Assembly: GCA_003164785.1 (NCBI GenBank) | Contig: PLUE01000032.1 | Coordinates: forward strand, 22,393-86,392 | Direction: 5' to 3' | Length of the DNA stretch: 64,000 nucleotides | Source: Gammaproteobacteria bacterium | GTDB lineage: Bacteria > Pseudomonadota > Gammaproteobacteria > Steroidobacterales > Steroidobacteraceae | Shown: positions 33,581-44,134 of the stretch, one piece after another | Numbering within the stretch: the first letter of the stretch is position 1 | Layout of the letters: each line of letters begins with the position of its first letter | The notes under the pieces: model-generated | The model's input: only the letters and a program-made list of their open reading frames with translations | Database searches by the model: none | What the model was told of the DNA's origin: nothing | Program-made: the position numbers and the translations under genes

Positions 33581-36500
33581 ATGTTGCGCAAGGTCGGAAA
33601 AATCGCAGGCATCTGCCTGGCGGGATTGCTGGGCGTGATGCTGCTGCTGATGCTCGGCGTCAAGCTGGCGCTCGATCGCGCCCCCCAATATCAGGCGCAG
33701 ATCAAGGAATGGGTGCATGCGCGCATCGGCTATCACATCGACTTCGCGCACGTGTCTCCGGCGATTCGCTGGTACGGGCCGGAACTGTATTTCGAACGGC
33801 TGGAGCTGCGTTCGAAGGATGATCGGCGCGTTCTGGCGCGCGCCGCCGGTGGTCGCGTAGGTGCCGACATCTGGCAATTCATGCATACGGGCAACATTCT
33901 GGCAGGCCGGATCGAATTGGACTCGCCGGTCATCGCGATCGCCCGCGTCGCTCCGGATAAGTTCGCGCTGGCGTCGGAAATCACGTTGGGCGCGGGAAAC
34001 GGTTCGCTGCCCGAGCTCGATGTCGGGCAGCTCCCGCTGGGAACCCTCGCGATCCGCCACGGCATCATCACCCTCGAAGGCTGGAACCCGGGATTGCCGA
34101 GGCTCGACCTCAGCGACGTGAACTTGAACCTGCGACGCGGCGAGCGGCGCATCGAGCTGACCATCGATGCGCATCTGCCGCAGCTGCTCGGCGGAGTCGT
34201 GAGTCTCGACGCGACCGCGCGCGGCAGCGGACGCCTCGACGGCTTGAATTGGACGGCGCTCGCGCGGACGCGTGCACTGTCCTTCGGCGGATGGCATCGG
34301 GTGCTGCCCGAGTACTTGGGCCGCGTGGGATCGGGAACGGGCGGCTTCGAGGTGGCGGCGCGAGGCCGGGGCGCAAATCTGGCGCGCGCCGATCTCGATA
34401 TCGACGCGACGAATGTCATGACCCAGCTGACCGACGAGCCGAGCGTCAAGTTCGACGAGATCGCCGGAGCCTTCACCCTGACGCACGCCGGCGATCGCTG
34501 GACGTTGCTCGGCCGGCGCGTGCGTGCGCTGCGCGCCGGAAATCGGGATCCGGACTCCGAATTCGACATCAACTGGCGTGGCGACGGCGGGCTGCTGGAG
34601 CTGCATGGCAACGCGGCTTACTTGCGGGCCGGGACGCTGCTGCCGCTTGCCGGGTTGCTGCCGCAACGGGATTTACGGGAGCGTTTGCAGGAAGTGGCGC
34701 CCAGCGGCGACTGGATGGACATGCGCGTCGATCTGCTGCGTGCCAATGTCGGGGACCCGTGGGGGTTCAGCGTGAAGGCGCGCTTTCGCGACGTGGGCTT
34801 CGCTCCCGCCGGGCGTGCGCCCGGCTTGAGAGGTTTGAGCGGCGAGTTGTCCGGCAACGAGAGCGGCGGCCATGTCGCGATCGAATCTCACAAAGGGGTG
34901 TTCACCTGGCCGGCGCAGTTTTCGCAGCCGGTGGATCTCGAGAACTTCAAAACCACGCTGTACTGGAAGCGCACGCCGGACGAATTATTGGTCGCAACGC
35001 CGTCGATGGACGTGAAAACCCATGACGCGATGCTGCAAGCCAGGGTGGCTTGGCAAGTGCCGGCGGACGGTAGCTCGCCGCATATGACCTTGGCGGCGTC
35101 GGTGGACAACGGCAACGTGGCGAATACGCGGTTGTACCTGCCCAGATTGTGGATTGCCCCGTCGGCGCTCACCTGGTTGAATCGCGCGTTCACCGTGGGT
35201 CACCTGTCCCATGCCGACGTCGTGATTCAGGGACCGATCAAGCACTTTCCGTTCCGCGACGGCAGCGGTGTGTTCCTTGCACGTGCGCATATCAACGGCT
35301 TGACGCTGGACTATCAGGCCGGTTGGCCGGTGGCCGACAACCTGGCCGTGGTGGCGGAGTTTCGCAATGAAGGTCTCGCGGTGCAGCTATCCAGCGGACG
35401 CATCGGCAACCTGAACGTGGAGAGCGGCGATGCACGCTTCGCCGACTTCAATTCCGCCGAGCTGACGCTGCACACGACGGTGAGCGGCGATGCGGCAGAT
35501 GCGCTCGGCTACCTGCGGGCGACGCCGGTCGATGCGGCGGCGGAGCATGTTTTTTCGACCGTGGAAGCCACGGGGCCGCTGTCTGCCGATGTCGACCTGT
35601 TTCTGCCGTTCAAGGACTTCGAGCATCGCCGGACGCTCGTGCATGCGCATTTGCACGGCGTGTCGCTGAATCGCATGGGTTCGCCGTTGATGGCGACCGA
35701 ATTGACGGGGGATGCGGACGTGGAGGGTGCCCAGGTGGCGCGTGCCGATGTTCGCGGCAAGGTGCTGGGCGGTGCATTTCAAATGCAGGCGCGTGCGCCG
35801 CGAAATCGGCCCGTGACGCGCACGATCTTGATTTTCAGCGGCATGTTCAGCGGCGATGCGCTGCATTCGGCATTGTCGCTGCCCCCGGCGATCGTCATCG
35901 GTGGCAGCACCGATTGGCACGGCGTGCTCAGATTGGCGCCGGAGCCGGCGCGCGAGCGTTCACTGCGCATCAACGCCAGTCTCGCAGGGCTCGATCTGAA
36001 TCTTCCAGAACCGCTGGCAAAGCCCGTGGGCGAGGCGTTGCCGTCGTCGGTGGAGGTGCAATGGCCGGCCAGTGGCAGCCCCATGGTCAGCGTGACGCTG
36101 GGCTCGGTGCTGCGCGGTCAACTGAGCCTGGACTCGGACGCCAATGGGTCGACACTGGGGCGCGTCGCCGTGACGTTCGGCTCAGGGACGGGCGCATCGG
36201 GAGAGCCACCGCCCTTCAGCGACTCGCAAATCGTCAACACCGGCGGGACGATCGACCGCCTGGATCTCGCGGGATGGTTGAAGCTGTACACGCCGGACAA
36301 GAGCGCCAAGCCGCTGGGCAACTTCCTGCGCACCGCCCAGTTCGAGGTGGCGCAGATCGACTACCTCGGGTTGTCCTTTCTCGATGTAGCGGTCGATCTG
36401 GCTCAAACCGACGGTGGATGGCGGATCGGCATCGGGGGTCCCAACGTCAGGGGCAGCATATCCCTGCCGGGCGCGGGGGAGTCGATCGAGCCATGGAAGC

Positions 36501-37450
36501 TGGATTTTCAGCGCTTGAAGTTTGCGACCGCCGCAGCCGGCGATCCGGCGCCGGGCCCACCGAAGGCCGACGCTGAACCGAAGCTGGCAGGCGCCTTGGC
36601 CGGCGCGAACCCGCGCAGCATCCCGGCGCTCGATTTTCATGCAGCGGAAACGATTTGGGACGGGCGAGAACTCGGCGATGTGCAGGCGACGCTCAGAAAA
36701 CTGGATGACGGCATCAGCCTCAAGCAGTTGTCGATCACGGGGGCGAACTTTTCGGCCAAGGCCAAGGGGGAGTGGCGTGGGAAGGATGCGGGTCTGGGGC
36801 GGGTGCAGGGCAGCCTTTCCAGTACGGACGTGGGAGCGACCATGAAGGATCTGGGTTACGACGCGGTCATCGAGGCCAAAACCGGGAAATTGGACTTCGA
36901 CTTGAGCTGGGTGGGAGCGCCCACCGGCGAGGCGCTGAGCATGGCGACGGGCCACGTGCAGGCGAGCTTGGGCAAGGGGCAATTGACGGGCATCAAACCG
37001 GGTGCGGGGCGGGTCGTGGGGCTTGCGAGTCTTGCGGCGCTGCCGCGCCGCTTGGAGCTCGATTTCAGCGATTTGACCGACAAAGGCCTCGCGTTCGACA
37101 CCATTCGCGGCGATTTCGATCTCCGGGAAGGAAGCGCGTATACCGATAACGTACTGGTCAAGGGGCCCGCGGCGGATATCGGCCTAATTGGCCGGGTCGG
37201 CTTGAAAAACAAGGATTACGACCAAACTGCTGTGGTGACCGGCAACGTCAATACGACCTTGCCGCTGGCTGCTTTTGTCGCCGGCCCCGTGATCGGTGGA
37301 GCGGTGCTGTTGTTCACCCAGGTGTTCAAACAGCCGCTGAGGGGCCTGGCGCGAGGGTATTATCGAATCACGGGCAGCTGGGATAATCCCACCGTCGAAC
37401 GTATCAAGAGCGCAGACGCTGCTGCTGCGACTGCCGAGGCACCGAAGTAA
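33581..37450 (+). CDS. yhdP: YhdP family AsmA-like lipid transport protein
   Basis: Very large envelope protein of 1289 residues. One amino-terminal membrane helix (ICLAGLLGVMLLLMLGVKLAL) anchors a long periplasmic part made of repeated beta strands, the bridge-like AsmA fold. YhdP, with TamB and YdbH, moves phospholipid to the outer membrane. The carboxyl end ITGSWDNPTVERI is the family signature. The length is close to E. coli YhdP (1266). It sits between rng and the nitrilase-like gene, and its stop shares a base with the next ATG. Confidence 0.93.
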   Translation: MLRKVGKIAGICLAGLLGVMLLLMLGVKLALDRAPQYQAQIKEWVHARIGYHIDFAHVSPAIRWYGPELYFERLELRSKDDRRVLARAAGGRVGADIWQFMHTGNILAGRIELDSPVIAIARVAPDKFALASEITLGAGNGSLPELDVGQLPLGTLAIRHGIITLEGWNPGLPRLDLSDVNLNLRRGERRIELTIDAHLPQLLGGVVSLDATARGSGRLDGLNWTALARTRALSFGGWHRVLPEYLGRVGSGTGGFEVAARGRGANLARADLDIDATNVMTQLTDEPSVKFDEIAGAFTLTHAGDRWTLLGRRVRALRAGNRDPDSEFDINWRGDGGLLELHGNAAYLRAGTLLPLAGLLPQRDLRERLQEVAPSGDWMDMRVDLLRANVGDPWGFSVKARFRDVGFAPAGRAPGLRGLSGELSGNESGGHVAIESHKGVFTWPAQFSQPVDLENFKTTLYWKRTPDELLVATPSMDVKTHDAMLQARVAWQVPADGSSPHMTLAASVDNGNVANTRLYLPRLWIAPSALTWLNRAFTVGHLSHADVVIQGPIKHFPFRDGSGVFLARAHINGLTLDYQAGWPVADNLAVVAEFRNEGLAVQLSSGRIGNLNVESGDARFADFNSAELTLHTTVSGDAADALGYLRATPVDAAAEHVFSTVEATGPLSADVDLFLPFKDFEHRRTLVHAHLHGVSLNRMGSPLMATELTGDADVEGAQVARADVRGKVLGGAFQMQARAPRNRPVTRTILIFSGMFSGDALHSALSLPPAIVIGGSTDWHGVLRLAPEPARERSLRINASLAGLDLNLPEPLAKPVGEALPSSVEVQWPASGSPMVSVTLGSVLRGQLSLDSDANGSTLGRVAVTFGSGTGASGEPPPFSDSQIVNTGGTIDRLDLAGWLKLYTPDKSAKPLGNFLRTAQFEVAQIDYLGLSFLDVAVDLAQTDGGWRIGIGGPNVRGSISLPGAGESIEPWKLDFQRLKFATAAAGDPAPGPPKADAEPKLAGALAGANPRSIPALDFHAAETIWDGRELGDVQATLRKLDDGISLKQLSITGANFSAKAKGEWRGKDAGLGRVQGSLSSTDVGATMKDLGYDAVIEAKTGKLDFDLSWVGAPTGEALSMATGHVQASLGKGQLTGIKPGAGRVVGLASLAALPRRLELDFSDLTDKGLAFDTIRGDFDLREGSAYTDNVLVKGPAADIGLIGRVGLKNKDYDQTAVVTGNVNTTLPLAAFVAGPVIGGAVLLFTQVFKQPLRGLARGYYRITGSWDNPTVERIKSADAAAATAEAPK

Positions 37451-38310
37451 TGGGAAAAGTAGCCGCTATTCAGATGACCTCCGGTCATGTCGTCCCGGAC
37501 AACCTGGCCGCCGCGGGCGCCTTGTTGCGGGAAGCGAAGGACCTGGGTGCGGACATTGCGTGTCTCCCCGAGAACTTTTCCTTCATCGGCCTGAAGGATG
37601 CCGACAAGCTGGCCGTGGCTGAACCCGATGGCGAGGGGCCGATCCAGGATTTTTTGCGCGATACCGCCCGGCAATTGAACATGTGGATTCTGGGCGGCAC
37701 CACGGTCATCAAGGGCGATTCGCCGACACGAGTGTCGAATGCCTCGTTGCTGTTCGATTCCGCCGGCAAGCGGGTGGCGCGCTACGACAAGATTCATCTG
37801 TTCGACGTGACGATACCGGGACGGGACGAGTCCTATCTCGAATCGACGCATGTAACCCCCGGACAGAAACTGGTTCTGGCCGACACCCCGGTCGGCAAAC
37901 TCGGGCTCTCGGTGTGCTACGACATGCGTTTTCCCGAACTGTATCGGGATCTGGTGGCGCTGGGGGCGGAGTGGCTCGCCATGCCGGCGGCATTTACCGT
38001 GCCGACGGGCCGTGCTCACTGGGAGACGCTGCTGCGCGCCCGAGCCATCGAGAATCTGTGTTACGTGGTCGCGCCGGCCCAGACTGGGACGCATACCAGC
38101 GGCCGCGAGACTTATGGCGATACGTTGATCGTCGATTATTGGGGCCAGGTGCTGTCGCGCCTGGCAAAAGGAAGTGGCGTGGTGACGGCTGACATCGATC
38201 TTGCAAAACAGGCGGAAACGCGTGCGCGCTTCCCGGCCTTGGACAATCGGCGATTGGGAGTGGAAAAGGCGGTCGTGCTGGGCACCGCGCCCAGGGCGGT
38301 GTCGGCATGA
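37450..38310 (+). CDS. Carbon-nitrogen hydrolase, Nit1-type deaminated-glutathione amidase
   Basis: Nitrilase-superfamily amidase of 286 residues. The Glu-Lys-Cys triad is visible: Glu in [10 protein letters not shown], Lys in [10 protein letters not shown], Cys in [15 protein letters not shown]. The sequence matches the Nit1/YbeM group, which repairs deaminated glutathione. It lies between yhdP and tldD, a common gammaproteobacterial arrangement, overlapping both by 1-4 bases. I give no symbol because nomenclature varies. Confidence 0.9.
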   Translation: MGKVAAIQMTSGHVVPDNLAAAGALLREAKDLGADIACLPENFSFIGLKDADKLAVAEPDGEGPIQDFLRDTARQLNMWILGGTTVIKGDSPTRVSNASLLFDSAGKRVARYDKIHLFDVTIPGRDESYLESTHVTPGQKLVLADTPVGKLGLSVCYDMRFPELYRDLVALGAEWLAMPAAFTVPTGRAHWETLLRARAIENLCYVVAPAQTGTHTSGRETYGDTLIVDYWGQVLSRLAKGSGVVTADIDLAKQAETRARFPALDNRRLGVEKAVVLGTAPRAVSA

Positions 38311-39752
38311 GTGCAGCGCCGATGTTCGATGTGGCGGAGCGGATGATTCTCGCGCCGTCGGGACTCGATGAGGGTCGCCTGTCCGCGGTCATGGACCAGG
38401 TGATGAGCCGGGGCGTCGACTACGCGGATTTGTACTTCCAGCTGTCGCGCGAAGAATCGTGGTCGCTGGAGGATGGCATCGTCAAGGAAGGCTCGCACAG
38501 CATCGAGCAGGGTGTGGGCGTGCGCGCCATCAGCGGCGAGAAAACCGGGTTTGCCTACACCGACGAGGTGTTGCTCCCCGCCTTGCTGGAGGCCTCGGAC
38601 GCGGCCCGGGCGATTGCGCGCAGCGGCGGCAATCATACGGTCAAGGCGTGGCAGAGACCGTTGACTCATCGGTTGTACCTGCCGATCGATCCGCTCGACA
38701 CCATCCGGGACGAAGACAAGGTCGCCTGGTTGATGAAGGTCGACGCCGATACGCGGCGCGTCGATCCGCGCGTCAAGCAAGTGATGGCGTCGTTGGCCGC
38801 GGTCCACGAAGTCGTCTTGATCGCGACCAGCGACGGCACGTTGACGGCGGACGTGCGACCGCTGGTCAGGATCAATGTGTCGGTCATCGTCGAGCAGAAC
38901 GGCCGTCGTGAGCAGGGCTACAGCGGCGGCGGCGGTCGTTTCGGTCTGGATGAATTGCTGCGCGGGGAAGAGCCTTTCGAGCACGGGCGGGAAGCGGTTC
39001 GTCAGGCATTGGTGAACCTGGATGCGGTGGCCGCCCCCGCGGGCTCGATGCCCGTGGTGCTGGGGTCGGGCTGGCCGGGAATCCTGCTGCACGAGGCCAT
39101 CGGTCATGGTCTCGAGGGCGATTTCAATCGCAAGGGCACGTCGGCCTTTTCCAACCGCATCGGCCACAAGGTCGCGGCGGACGAGATCACGGTGGTCGAT
39201 GACGGGACGTTGGATCGACGTCGCGGCTCGCTGAACGTGGACGACGAGGGCACGCCGACCCAATGCACCGTATTGATCGAGAACGGGATTCTGCGCGGCT
39301 ACATTCAGGACAAAATGAATGCACGATTGATGGGGATGCCGGCCACCGGCAATGGGCGTCGCGAGTCGTTCGCGCACATGACCCTGCCGCGCATGACGAA
39401 CACGTACATGCGCTCCGGGTCGCGAGACCCGCAGGAAATCATCGCGTCGGTCGAGAAGGGCCTGTACGCCGTGAATTTCGGCGGCGGCCAGGTCGACATC
39501 ACGTCGGGCAAATTCGTGTTCTCCGCGAGCGAGGCGTACTTGATCGAGAACGGCAGAATCACGGCGCCGGTGAAGGGCGCGACGTTGATCGGCAACGGCC
39601 CAGACGTGCTCACACGGGTCAGCATGGTGGGCAACGACATGAAGCTCGACGGCGGCGTCGGGACGTGCGGGAAGGAAGGTCAATCGGTGCCCGTCGGTGT
39701 GGGTCAGCCCACCCTGCGCGTCGATGCGCTGACAGTGGGTGGTACTGGTTAG
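38307..39752 (+). CDS. tldD: Metalloprotease TldD
   Basis: Zinc protease of 481 residues that works with PmbA (TldE) to process modified peptides such as microcins and CcdA. The metal site is [16 protein letters not shown] (HExxxH), followed by [27 protein letters not shown] and the carboxyl [31 protein letters not shown] block. Its start overlaps the nitrilase-like gene (ATGA). The partner pmbA is at 51980, so the two are separated by about 12 kb of mostly accessory genes. Confidence 0.95.
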   Translation: MSAAPMFDVAERMILAPSGLDEGRLSAVMDQVMSRGVDYADLYFQLSREESWSLEDGIVKEGSHSIEQGVGVRAISGEKTGFAYTDEVLLPALLEASDAARAIARSGGNHTVKAWQRPLTHRLYLPIDPLDTIRDEDKVAWLMKVDADTRRVDPRVKQVMASLAAVHEVVLIATSDGTLTADVRPLVRINVSVIVEQNGRREQGYSGGGGRFGLDELLRGEEPFEHGREAVRQALVNLDAVAAPAGSMPVVLGSGWPGILLHEAIGHGLEGDFNRKGTSAFSNRIGHKVAADEITVVDDGTLDRRRGSLNVDDEGTPTQCTVLIENGILRGYIQDKMNARLMGMPATGNGRRESFAHMTLPRMTNTYMRSGSRDPQEIIASVEKGLYAVNFGGGQVDITSGKFVFSASEAYLIENGRITAPVKGATLIGNGPDVLTRVSMVGNDMKLDGGVGTCGKEGQSVPVGVGQPTLRVDALTVGGTG

Positions 39753-40070
39753 ATCAACGCTCCTCGGCCCCGCGCCCGGCCCCCTTCCTGTCGCAGACGC
39801 TGTCGGCTGCTGCGGTGACCGCCGGATTGGCGCGTCCGATTTCTGGGTGATCGCAGCACGGATCTGTGTTTCGCTGCTGCGCTGCCGCGGGCAGACTCAC
39901 TCGGCGGCTTCCAACGGATGGGATCCCGGCGCTGCGCGGGAACGCAGGGAGCGTGCCGTCGCGGGTGGGGCGTCAAGACCACGACGCCTTGCCCGCGTCT
40001 CGCTCAAAAAAAGCGGTGACAGGTTGCGCCCTGCCACCGCCTGGTTTCAGCCCATCGGGCTGCGGAGGTG
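39753..40070. other. Intergenic region after tldD, no gene seen
   Basis: This 318-base stretch lies between tldD (plus) and the phosphoesterase gene (minus), which converge. Apart from the terminator at 40006-40040 and a small hairpin CAGCCCATCGGGCTG near 40047-40061, no protein or RNA gene is supported; open frames here lack family-like sequence. It marks the border between the conserved block and the second accessory stretch. Confidence 0.5.
40006..40040 (-). terminator. Rho-independent terminator of the phosphoesterase gene
   Basis: On the minus strand the sequence reads GCGGTGGCAGG-GCGCAA-CCTGTCACCGC followed by seven T residues, an eleven-base stem with little mismatch. It lies about 30 bases after the stop at 40071, the right place and orientation to end that transcript. 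Confidence 0.88.
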
Positions 40071-42140
40071 CTAGAGAACCGTATCGAAATCGAACAGGTC
40101 GAACAAATCGCCGATCGCGGGTCCGTTGAGCGGAACGTACGGGTTGTCGCGGGCCACGATCGGATTCGGCAAGTTGTCGCGGCTGCGGGTGGTCACCGGT
40201 CCCATCTTCCAGTTGCGCTCGATGAACTTGAGAATCGACACGTGATCCGTGTAGTCATGCGAAATGTGACCGGCTTTCACGTAGGGCGACACGACGATCA
40301 TCGGGATGCGGGTGCCATCGCCGAAGAAATCGAGCGGCTGCACGTAGCCTGAATCGTAGTAGCCGCCGCCTTCGTCGAAAGTGACGATGATGGCCGTGTC
40401 CTTCCACATCTCCGGATTCGCCTTCACCAGGTCGACGATCTTCTTGGTGAAGCCTTCGAACAGATCCAGCTTGGACGACGCCGGATGGCCATCGACGAGA
40501 CCGCTGGGCTTGACGAAGGCCACCGCGGGCAGATTGTTGTGCTGGATGTCGAAGTACAGGTTCGACGTGTCGTAGAGGTGAGAGTTGCGCACGGCAGGAT
40601 TCGCCATGACCGAGGTGTCGTACTGGAAGGGGTTGCAGATCGTGCAGTACTCGTCGCTCTTCTGGCCGATCGCGCCGTAGTTCAGCTGGTACGGATCCGG
40701 AACGTAGTTGTTCCACTGATCGCCATAATATTTCCAGGAGATGTTCTGCGCCATGAGCTTGTCGGCGATGCTCGGCGTGGACGACGGCGGAATCGTAAAC
40801 ACGGTGTTGTCGGGGCTCTTGTCCGTGTAGGCGTTGTTGCCGTTGCCGAAATAGCCGGGGTTGTAGTTGTTCAGCAGGTAGTAATGCCCGACTTCGCAGT
40901 GCGGATCGACGGGCTTCGGCAACCCTTGGAGGTACTTGACCACCGCGGCGACACCCGGCTGGGTGGGGTCCGCGCAGTTGCTGTACGAGCCGCCGCCATA
41001 GGAGGCCGATCCGTACGAGCCACCGCCGTAGCCGTCTTCGGAGTACCAGTTGTTGGTGCCGGGCGCGGGATTCGGATTTTCGATCTCGTCCACGACGCCG
41101 GCATTGGGGCTTCCCGCGTCCACTTCCGTGCTGTGAGGCGGCTTCAGGGCCGTGCCCTTGCCGTCGCTGAACCAGATCGCGTCACCGTGACCCAGCATGA
41201 TGTGATTCGCACCGGTGCCGCCATTGACGGACTGATGGAAATTGTCGCTCATCGCGTAGTTGTCGGCCAGGCTCTTGAAGTACGGCACGTCGCCGCTCTG
41301 CACGTTGTAGAAGCCGAGCGCCGTGGAGCCTTCACCGGTGGTCACCGCGGTCGGTGAATAGTTGGTGCTGAAGTTCGCCGGCTGCGCGAGGCCGTTGGCG
41401 CCCGCGCCAACCGTGGTCTCGACCCAGGAGAACAGACTGGCGTCGCAGCCCGACGGCCGTTCCGGCGTTATGTGTCCGACCGCGCAATCCAGCTGCTGCC
41501 ACATCTGGTAGAAGCGATGGACCGGGCTGGCGGCATAGTCGGTGTAGGTGAAAGTCTTGCCGTTCGTCAGTTGGAACGGGCCCGGCTTCAGGGAATCGAC
41601 GTTCTTGATGCGGGTGTCGGGCGTGTGCGCCGTGAGGCCCGTGCCGCCGGAGACGAGGGAGGGATAATATTCCTCGGCCAGACCGTTTTCGCTCGTCTTG
41701 GCCAAGGCGAGGCTGTCGCCCGTGACGTAGGAATCCTTCGGCCCGCCAACCAGCGGCGCCGGGAGCGCATTGTTGGGGAACGCCGACTTGGCGGGCGCCA
41801 GCAGAAACTTGTCGGCGGTGGGGTCCGCCGCCGCGCGTTGCTCGGCCTTGTAGAAATTCGGTCCGGGCGTGCCGTCCTTGTTGACGATGCCCTGCGACAA
41901 GAGGTTGAACACCTGCTCGCCATTTTTCGATTGATACGTCGCGAACACATGGTCGAAGCTGCGATTCTCGCCGATGATGACGATGAGATGCTTGATCGGA
42001 CTGCGGGTCAGCGAGTTCGACTCGATGCTCTGTGCCGCTTGCGCCAGGGTGAAGCCGCAGGAGAGCTGCAGAATCGCGGCGGAGGTGACTCCGATACGCA
42101 ACCCGCTCGCGGTCTGCGATGCCAGTCTTTTAAAATTCAT
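40071..42140 (-). CDS. Secreted phosphoesterase, acid phosphatase AcpA / phospholipase C family
   Basis: Exported protein of 689 residues: signal peptide of about 36 residues (ILQLSCGFTLAQAAQ), then the phosphoesterase opening HLIVIIGENRSFDHVFATY, which holds metal ligands and marks the AcpA/PLC family. Later blocks include FHQSVNGGTGANHIMLGHGDAIW, FDEGGGYYDSGYVQPLDFFGDG and IPMIVVSPY. It should hydrolyse phosphomonoesters or phospholipids outside the cytoplasm. Residues around 370-395 carry a Gly/Ser/Tyr-rich insert (GGGSYGSASYGGGSY). The gene is single, with its own terminator downstream and the multicopper oxidase 83 bases upstream. Confidence 0.88.
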   Translation of the reverse strand: MNFKRLASQTASGLRIGVTSAAILQLSCGFTLAQAAQSIESNSLTRSPIKHLIVIIGENRSFDHVFATYQSKNGEQVFNLLSQGIVNKDGTPGPNFYKAEQRAAADPTADKFLLAPAKSAFPNNALPAPLVGGPKDSYVTGDSLALAKTSENGLAEEYYPSLVSGGTGLTAHTPDTRIKNVDSLKPGPFQLTNGKTFTYTDYAASPVHRFYQMWQQLDCAVGHITPERPSGCDASLFSWVETTVGAGANGLAQPANFSTNYSPTAVTTGEGSTALGFYNVQSGDVPYFKSLADNYAMSDNFHQSVNGGTGANHIMLGHGDAIWFSDGKGTALKPPHSTEVDAGSPNAGVVDEIENPNPAPGTNNWYSEDGYGGGSYGSASYGGGSYSNCADPTQPGVAAVVKYLQGLPKPVDPHCEVGHYYLLNNYNPGYFGNGNNAYTDKSPDNTVFTIPPSSTPSIADKLMAQNISWKYYGDQWNNYVPDPYQLNYGAIGQKSDEYCTICNPFQYDTSVMANPAVRNSHLYDTSNLYFDIQHNNLPAVAFVKPSGLVDGHPASSKLDLFEGFTKKIVDLVKANPEMWKDTAIIVTFDEGGGYYDSGYVQPLDFFGDGTRIPMIVVSPYVKAGHISHDYTDHVSILKFIERNWKMGPVTTRSRDNLPNPIVARDNPYVPLNGPAIGDLFDLFDFDTVL

Positions 42141-42223
42141 GAGTGATATCCCCTAAAAAATTGACTGCCGCGGGACCGCGGTGTGCCATGTTTTACGGGC
42201 CACGTGTTGCAGTGATGTGATGC

Positions 42224-44017
42224 TTATGTTAACGGCGGCGCGAAAGGTGGAACAGGCGCCGCGTGGTGGCTGTCAGGTGCGGGGTCCACTCTGATCGTCC
42301 CCATCATGCCGCCGTCTTCGTGCTCGAGCAGATGGCAGTGATAGACGAATGTGCCGATCATATTGGGATCACGAAAGTCCATGCGCAGCCGGACGCTGGG
42401 ATATTGCAGCATGCGTCCGTTGTAGTAGGGCACATTTACCGTGTCACGCAGGAACGGTTCCGCCACCGGCACGCCGGACCAGTCCATCAGCAGAAAATGC
42501 AGCTGATGAATGTGAAATGCGTGCAGCTCGGTCGAGCGGTTCTCGATGACCCAGTCCTCGACGTCGCCCTGCTCGACGACGACATTCGGCTCGGTCGACG
42601 CAGGATCGAAGGCCACCGGCGTTTGGCCGTCGATGGTGAGGTAGAATTCGGTCGCGCTGTTGGGGTTGTTCGGGTCCTGGAGCTTTTCCGAGAAGTAAAG
42701 TCTGCGCACTCGAACGGGAGGCACATCGCCAAGCCACGGCAACGTGGGCGACGGCAGCGGTTCGTGCGCCGTCGGGAGCGTGGATTGCGTGTCCGCCGCG
42801 TCGTCTTTGGCGATGATGGATACGAGCGCCCGGTTGGGGTCGTTTTCACCGCCCGAACCGGTGTCGACGGTCCGCGTGACGAACAACGCGGGCGTGCCGA
42901 TGGGAGGCCCGGTGACGAGGAACTCGACCCGCGCGCCCGGGGGCAGACCGATATGGTCGACGGATTCGACGGCGTTGGCGGGATTGCCGTTGTGATTGAG
43001 TGGAACGCCGTCCATGGCGACGAGATCGAGGCGCTGCGGGGTTCTCTTGAAGATCACCGCAAGATCCAGATAGGTGATCGCCGACGCGTTGAGCACCCGC
43101 CAGAGCTGGCGTTCGTTCGGCTTCATGTCGAGTGTCGCGGTCGGGTAATCGGGGTAGGGCACAGGAACGAAGTTGACCGACAGATCCTTCGCCGGCCTGC
43201 CGAATCCCGTGCCGTTGTTGGCGGAGTCTCCGTCGCGATCGATCATCATCTTGGGAACCACCGGTTCGGACTTCGAGGGTGGTGCATCGGGGTTCAAGAG
43301 ATCCTGATCGCGGATGATGAGGACCCTCTCCGGCAGCCCTGCGACCTGCGGGTTGGCGCGCTCGAGTCCTTCGATGATGAGAGCGCCCGATGCGCCCGCC
43401 ATCACCTGGGCCTTGCTGAAGCCATGGATGTGCGGGTGGTACCAATACATCCCCGGTGGTTCATCCGCCGGAATCCTGAAGCGGTATTCGAAGGGAGGGT
43501 CTCCCGGCTGTATCGACGTCTTCAGAACGTCGTCCTGGTGACACTCGGGCGGCACGCTGAGACCGTGAAAATGCAGATTGGTCGAGATCAGCGACATGAT
43601 CGCGCTGGTGCAGGGATCGCTGGATTGCGACATTTTGGCGTGTTCGTGCGAGTGATCGCGTTCGTGCACGTGATGCCGTGCAACGTCGCCGGGAAGCGGA
43701 TTCATCAACTCGTTCTTGAGATCGAGTACGAGCAGGTCGCCGGGATGCAATCGCAATGTCGGTGACTGGGTCGCGTCGCCGAGCAGGTAGCAATACCGGA
43801 TCGAGCCGTCACTCTGTCGTTGGTCGCGGATGGTCAGGTCGAGCTTCAATACGCCGTTCGAACTGCGCAGGTCGCGCGGCTCCGGCACCGGACTGCCCGG
43901 GGCGGGGCGCGGACAAATCTGCCGTGTGCTTCCGGGCGGAGATGCAGCCGCAGACGCGGTGTGTGCGGCGGCGGCAAGTGCACAGAAAACAGGCAATACG
44001 AACTTGATGCACCACAT
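42224..44017 (-). CDS. Multicopper oxidase (exported)
   Basis: Three-cupredoxin-domain oxidase of 597 residues with a signal peptide (about 1-26). All four copper-binding motifs are present: HFHG at 149-152, WYHPHIHG ending at 199, HAFHIHQLHF, and YHCHLLEHED starting near 559. It couples substrate oxidation to reduction of oxygen to water; laccase, CueO-like cuprous oxidase and bilirubin-oxidase types are possible. Unusual is a His-rich loop RHHVHERDHSHEHAK at about 114-128 before the first copper site, which may bind extra metal. It lies between the phosphoesterase and the drug efflux gene on the same strand. Confidence 0.9.
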   Translation of the reverse strand: MWCIKFVLPVFCALAAAAHTASAAASPPGSTRQICPRPAPGSPVPEPRDLRSSNGVLKLDLTIRDQRQSDGSIRYCYLLGDATQSPTLRLHPGDLLVLDLKNELMNPLPGDVARHHVHERDHSHEHAKMSQSSDPCTSAIMSLISTNLHFHGLSVPPECHQDDVLKTSIQPGDPPFEYRFRIPADEPPGMYWYHPHIHGFSKAQVMAGASGALIIEGLERANPQVAGLPERVLIIRDQDLLNPDAPPSKSEPVVPKMMIDRDGDSANNGTGFGRPAKDLSVNFVPVPYPDYPTATLDMKPNERQLWRVLNASAITYLDLAVIFKRTPQRLDLVAMDGVPLNHNGNPANAVESVDHIGLPPGARVEFLVTGPPIGTPALFVTRTVDTGSGGENDPNRALVSIIAKDDAADTQSTLPTAHEPLPSPTLPWLGDVPPVRVRRLYFSEKLQDPNNPNSATEFYLTIDGQTPVAFDPASTEPNVVVEQGDVEDWVIENRSTELHAFHIHQLHFLLMDWSGVPVAEPFLRDTVNVPYYNGRMLQYPSVRLRMDFRDPNMIGTFVYHCHLLEHEDGGMMGTIRVDPAPDSHHAAPVPPFAPPLT

Positions 44018-44134
44018 GGGCGACTCTTGGCGTTGGCGGTCGGTGTGTCGCGACCATCTTAGGTCTCCAGCGTAAGTCGATCGCGTTACATGGGTGTGAC
44101 GCGGGGCCGGAGGATGCCCCGTTTCGCCAGCCGC

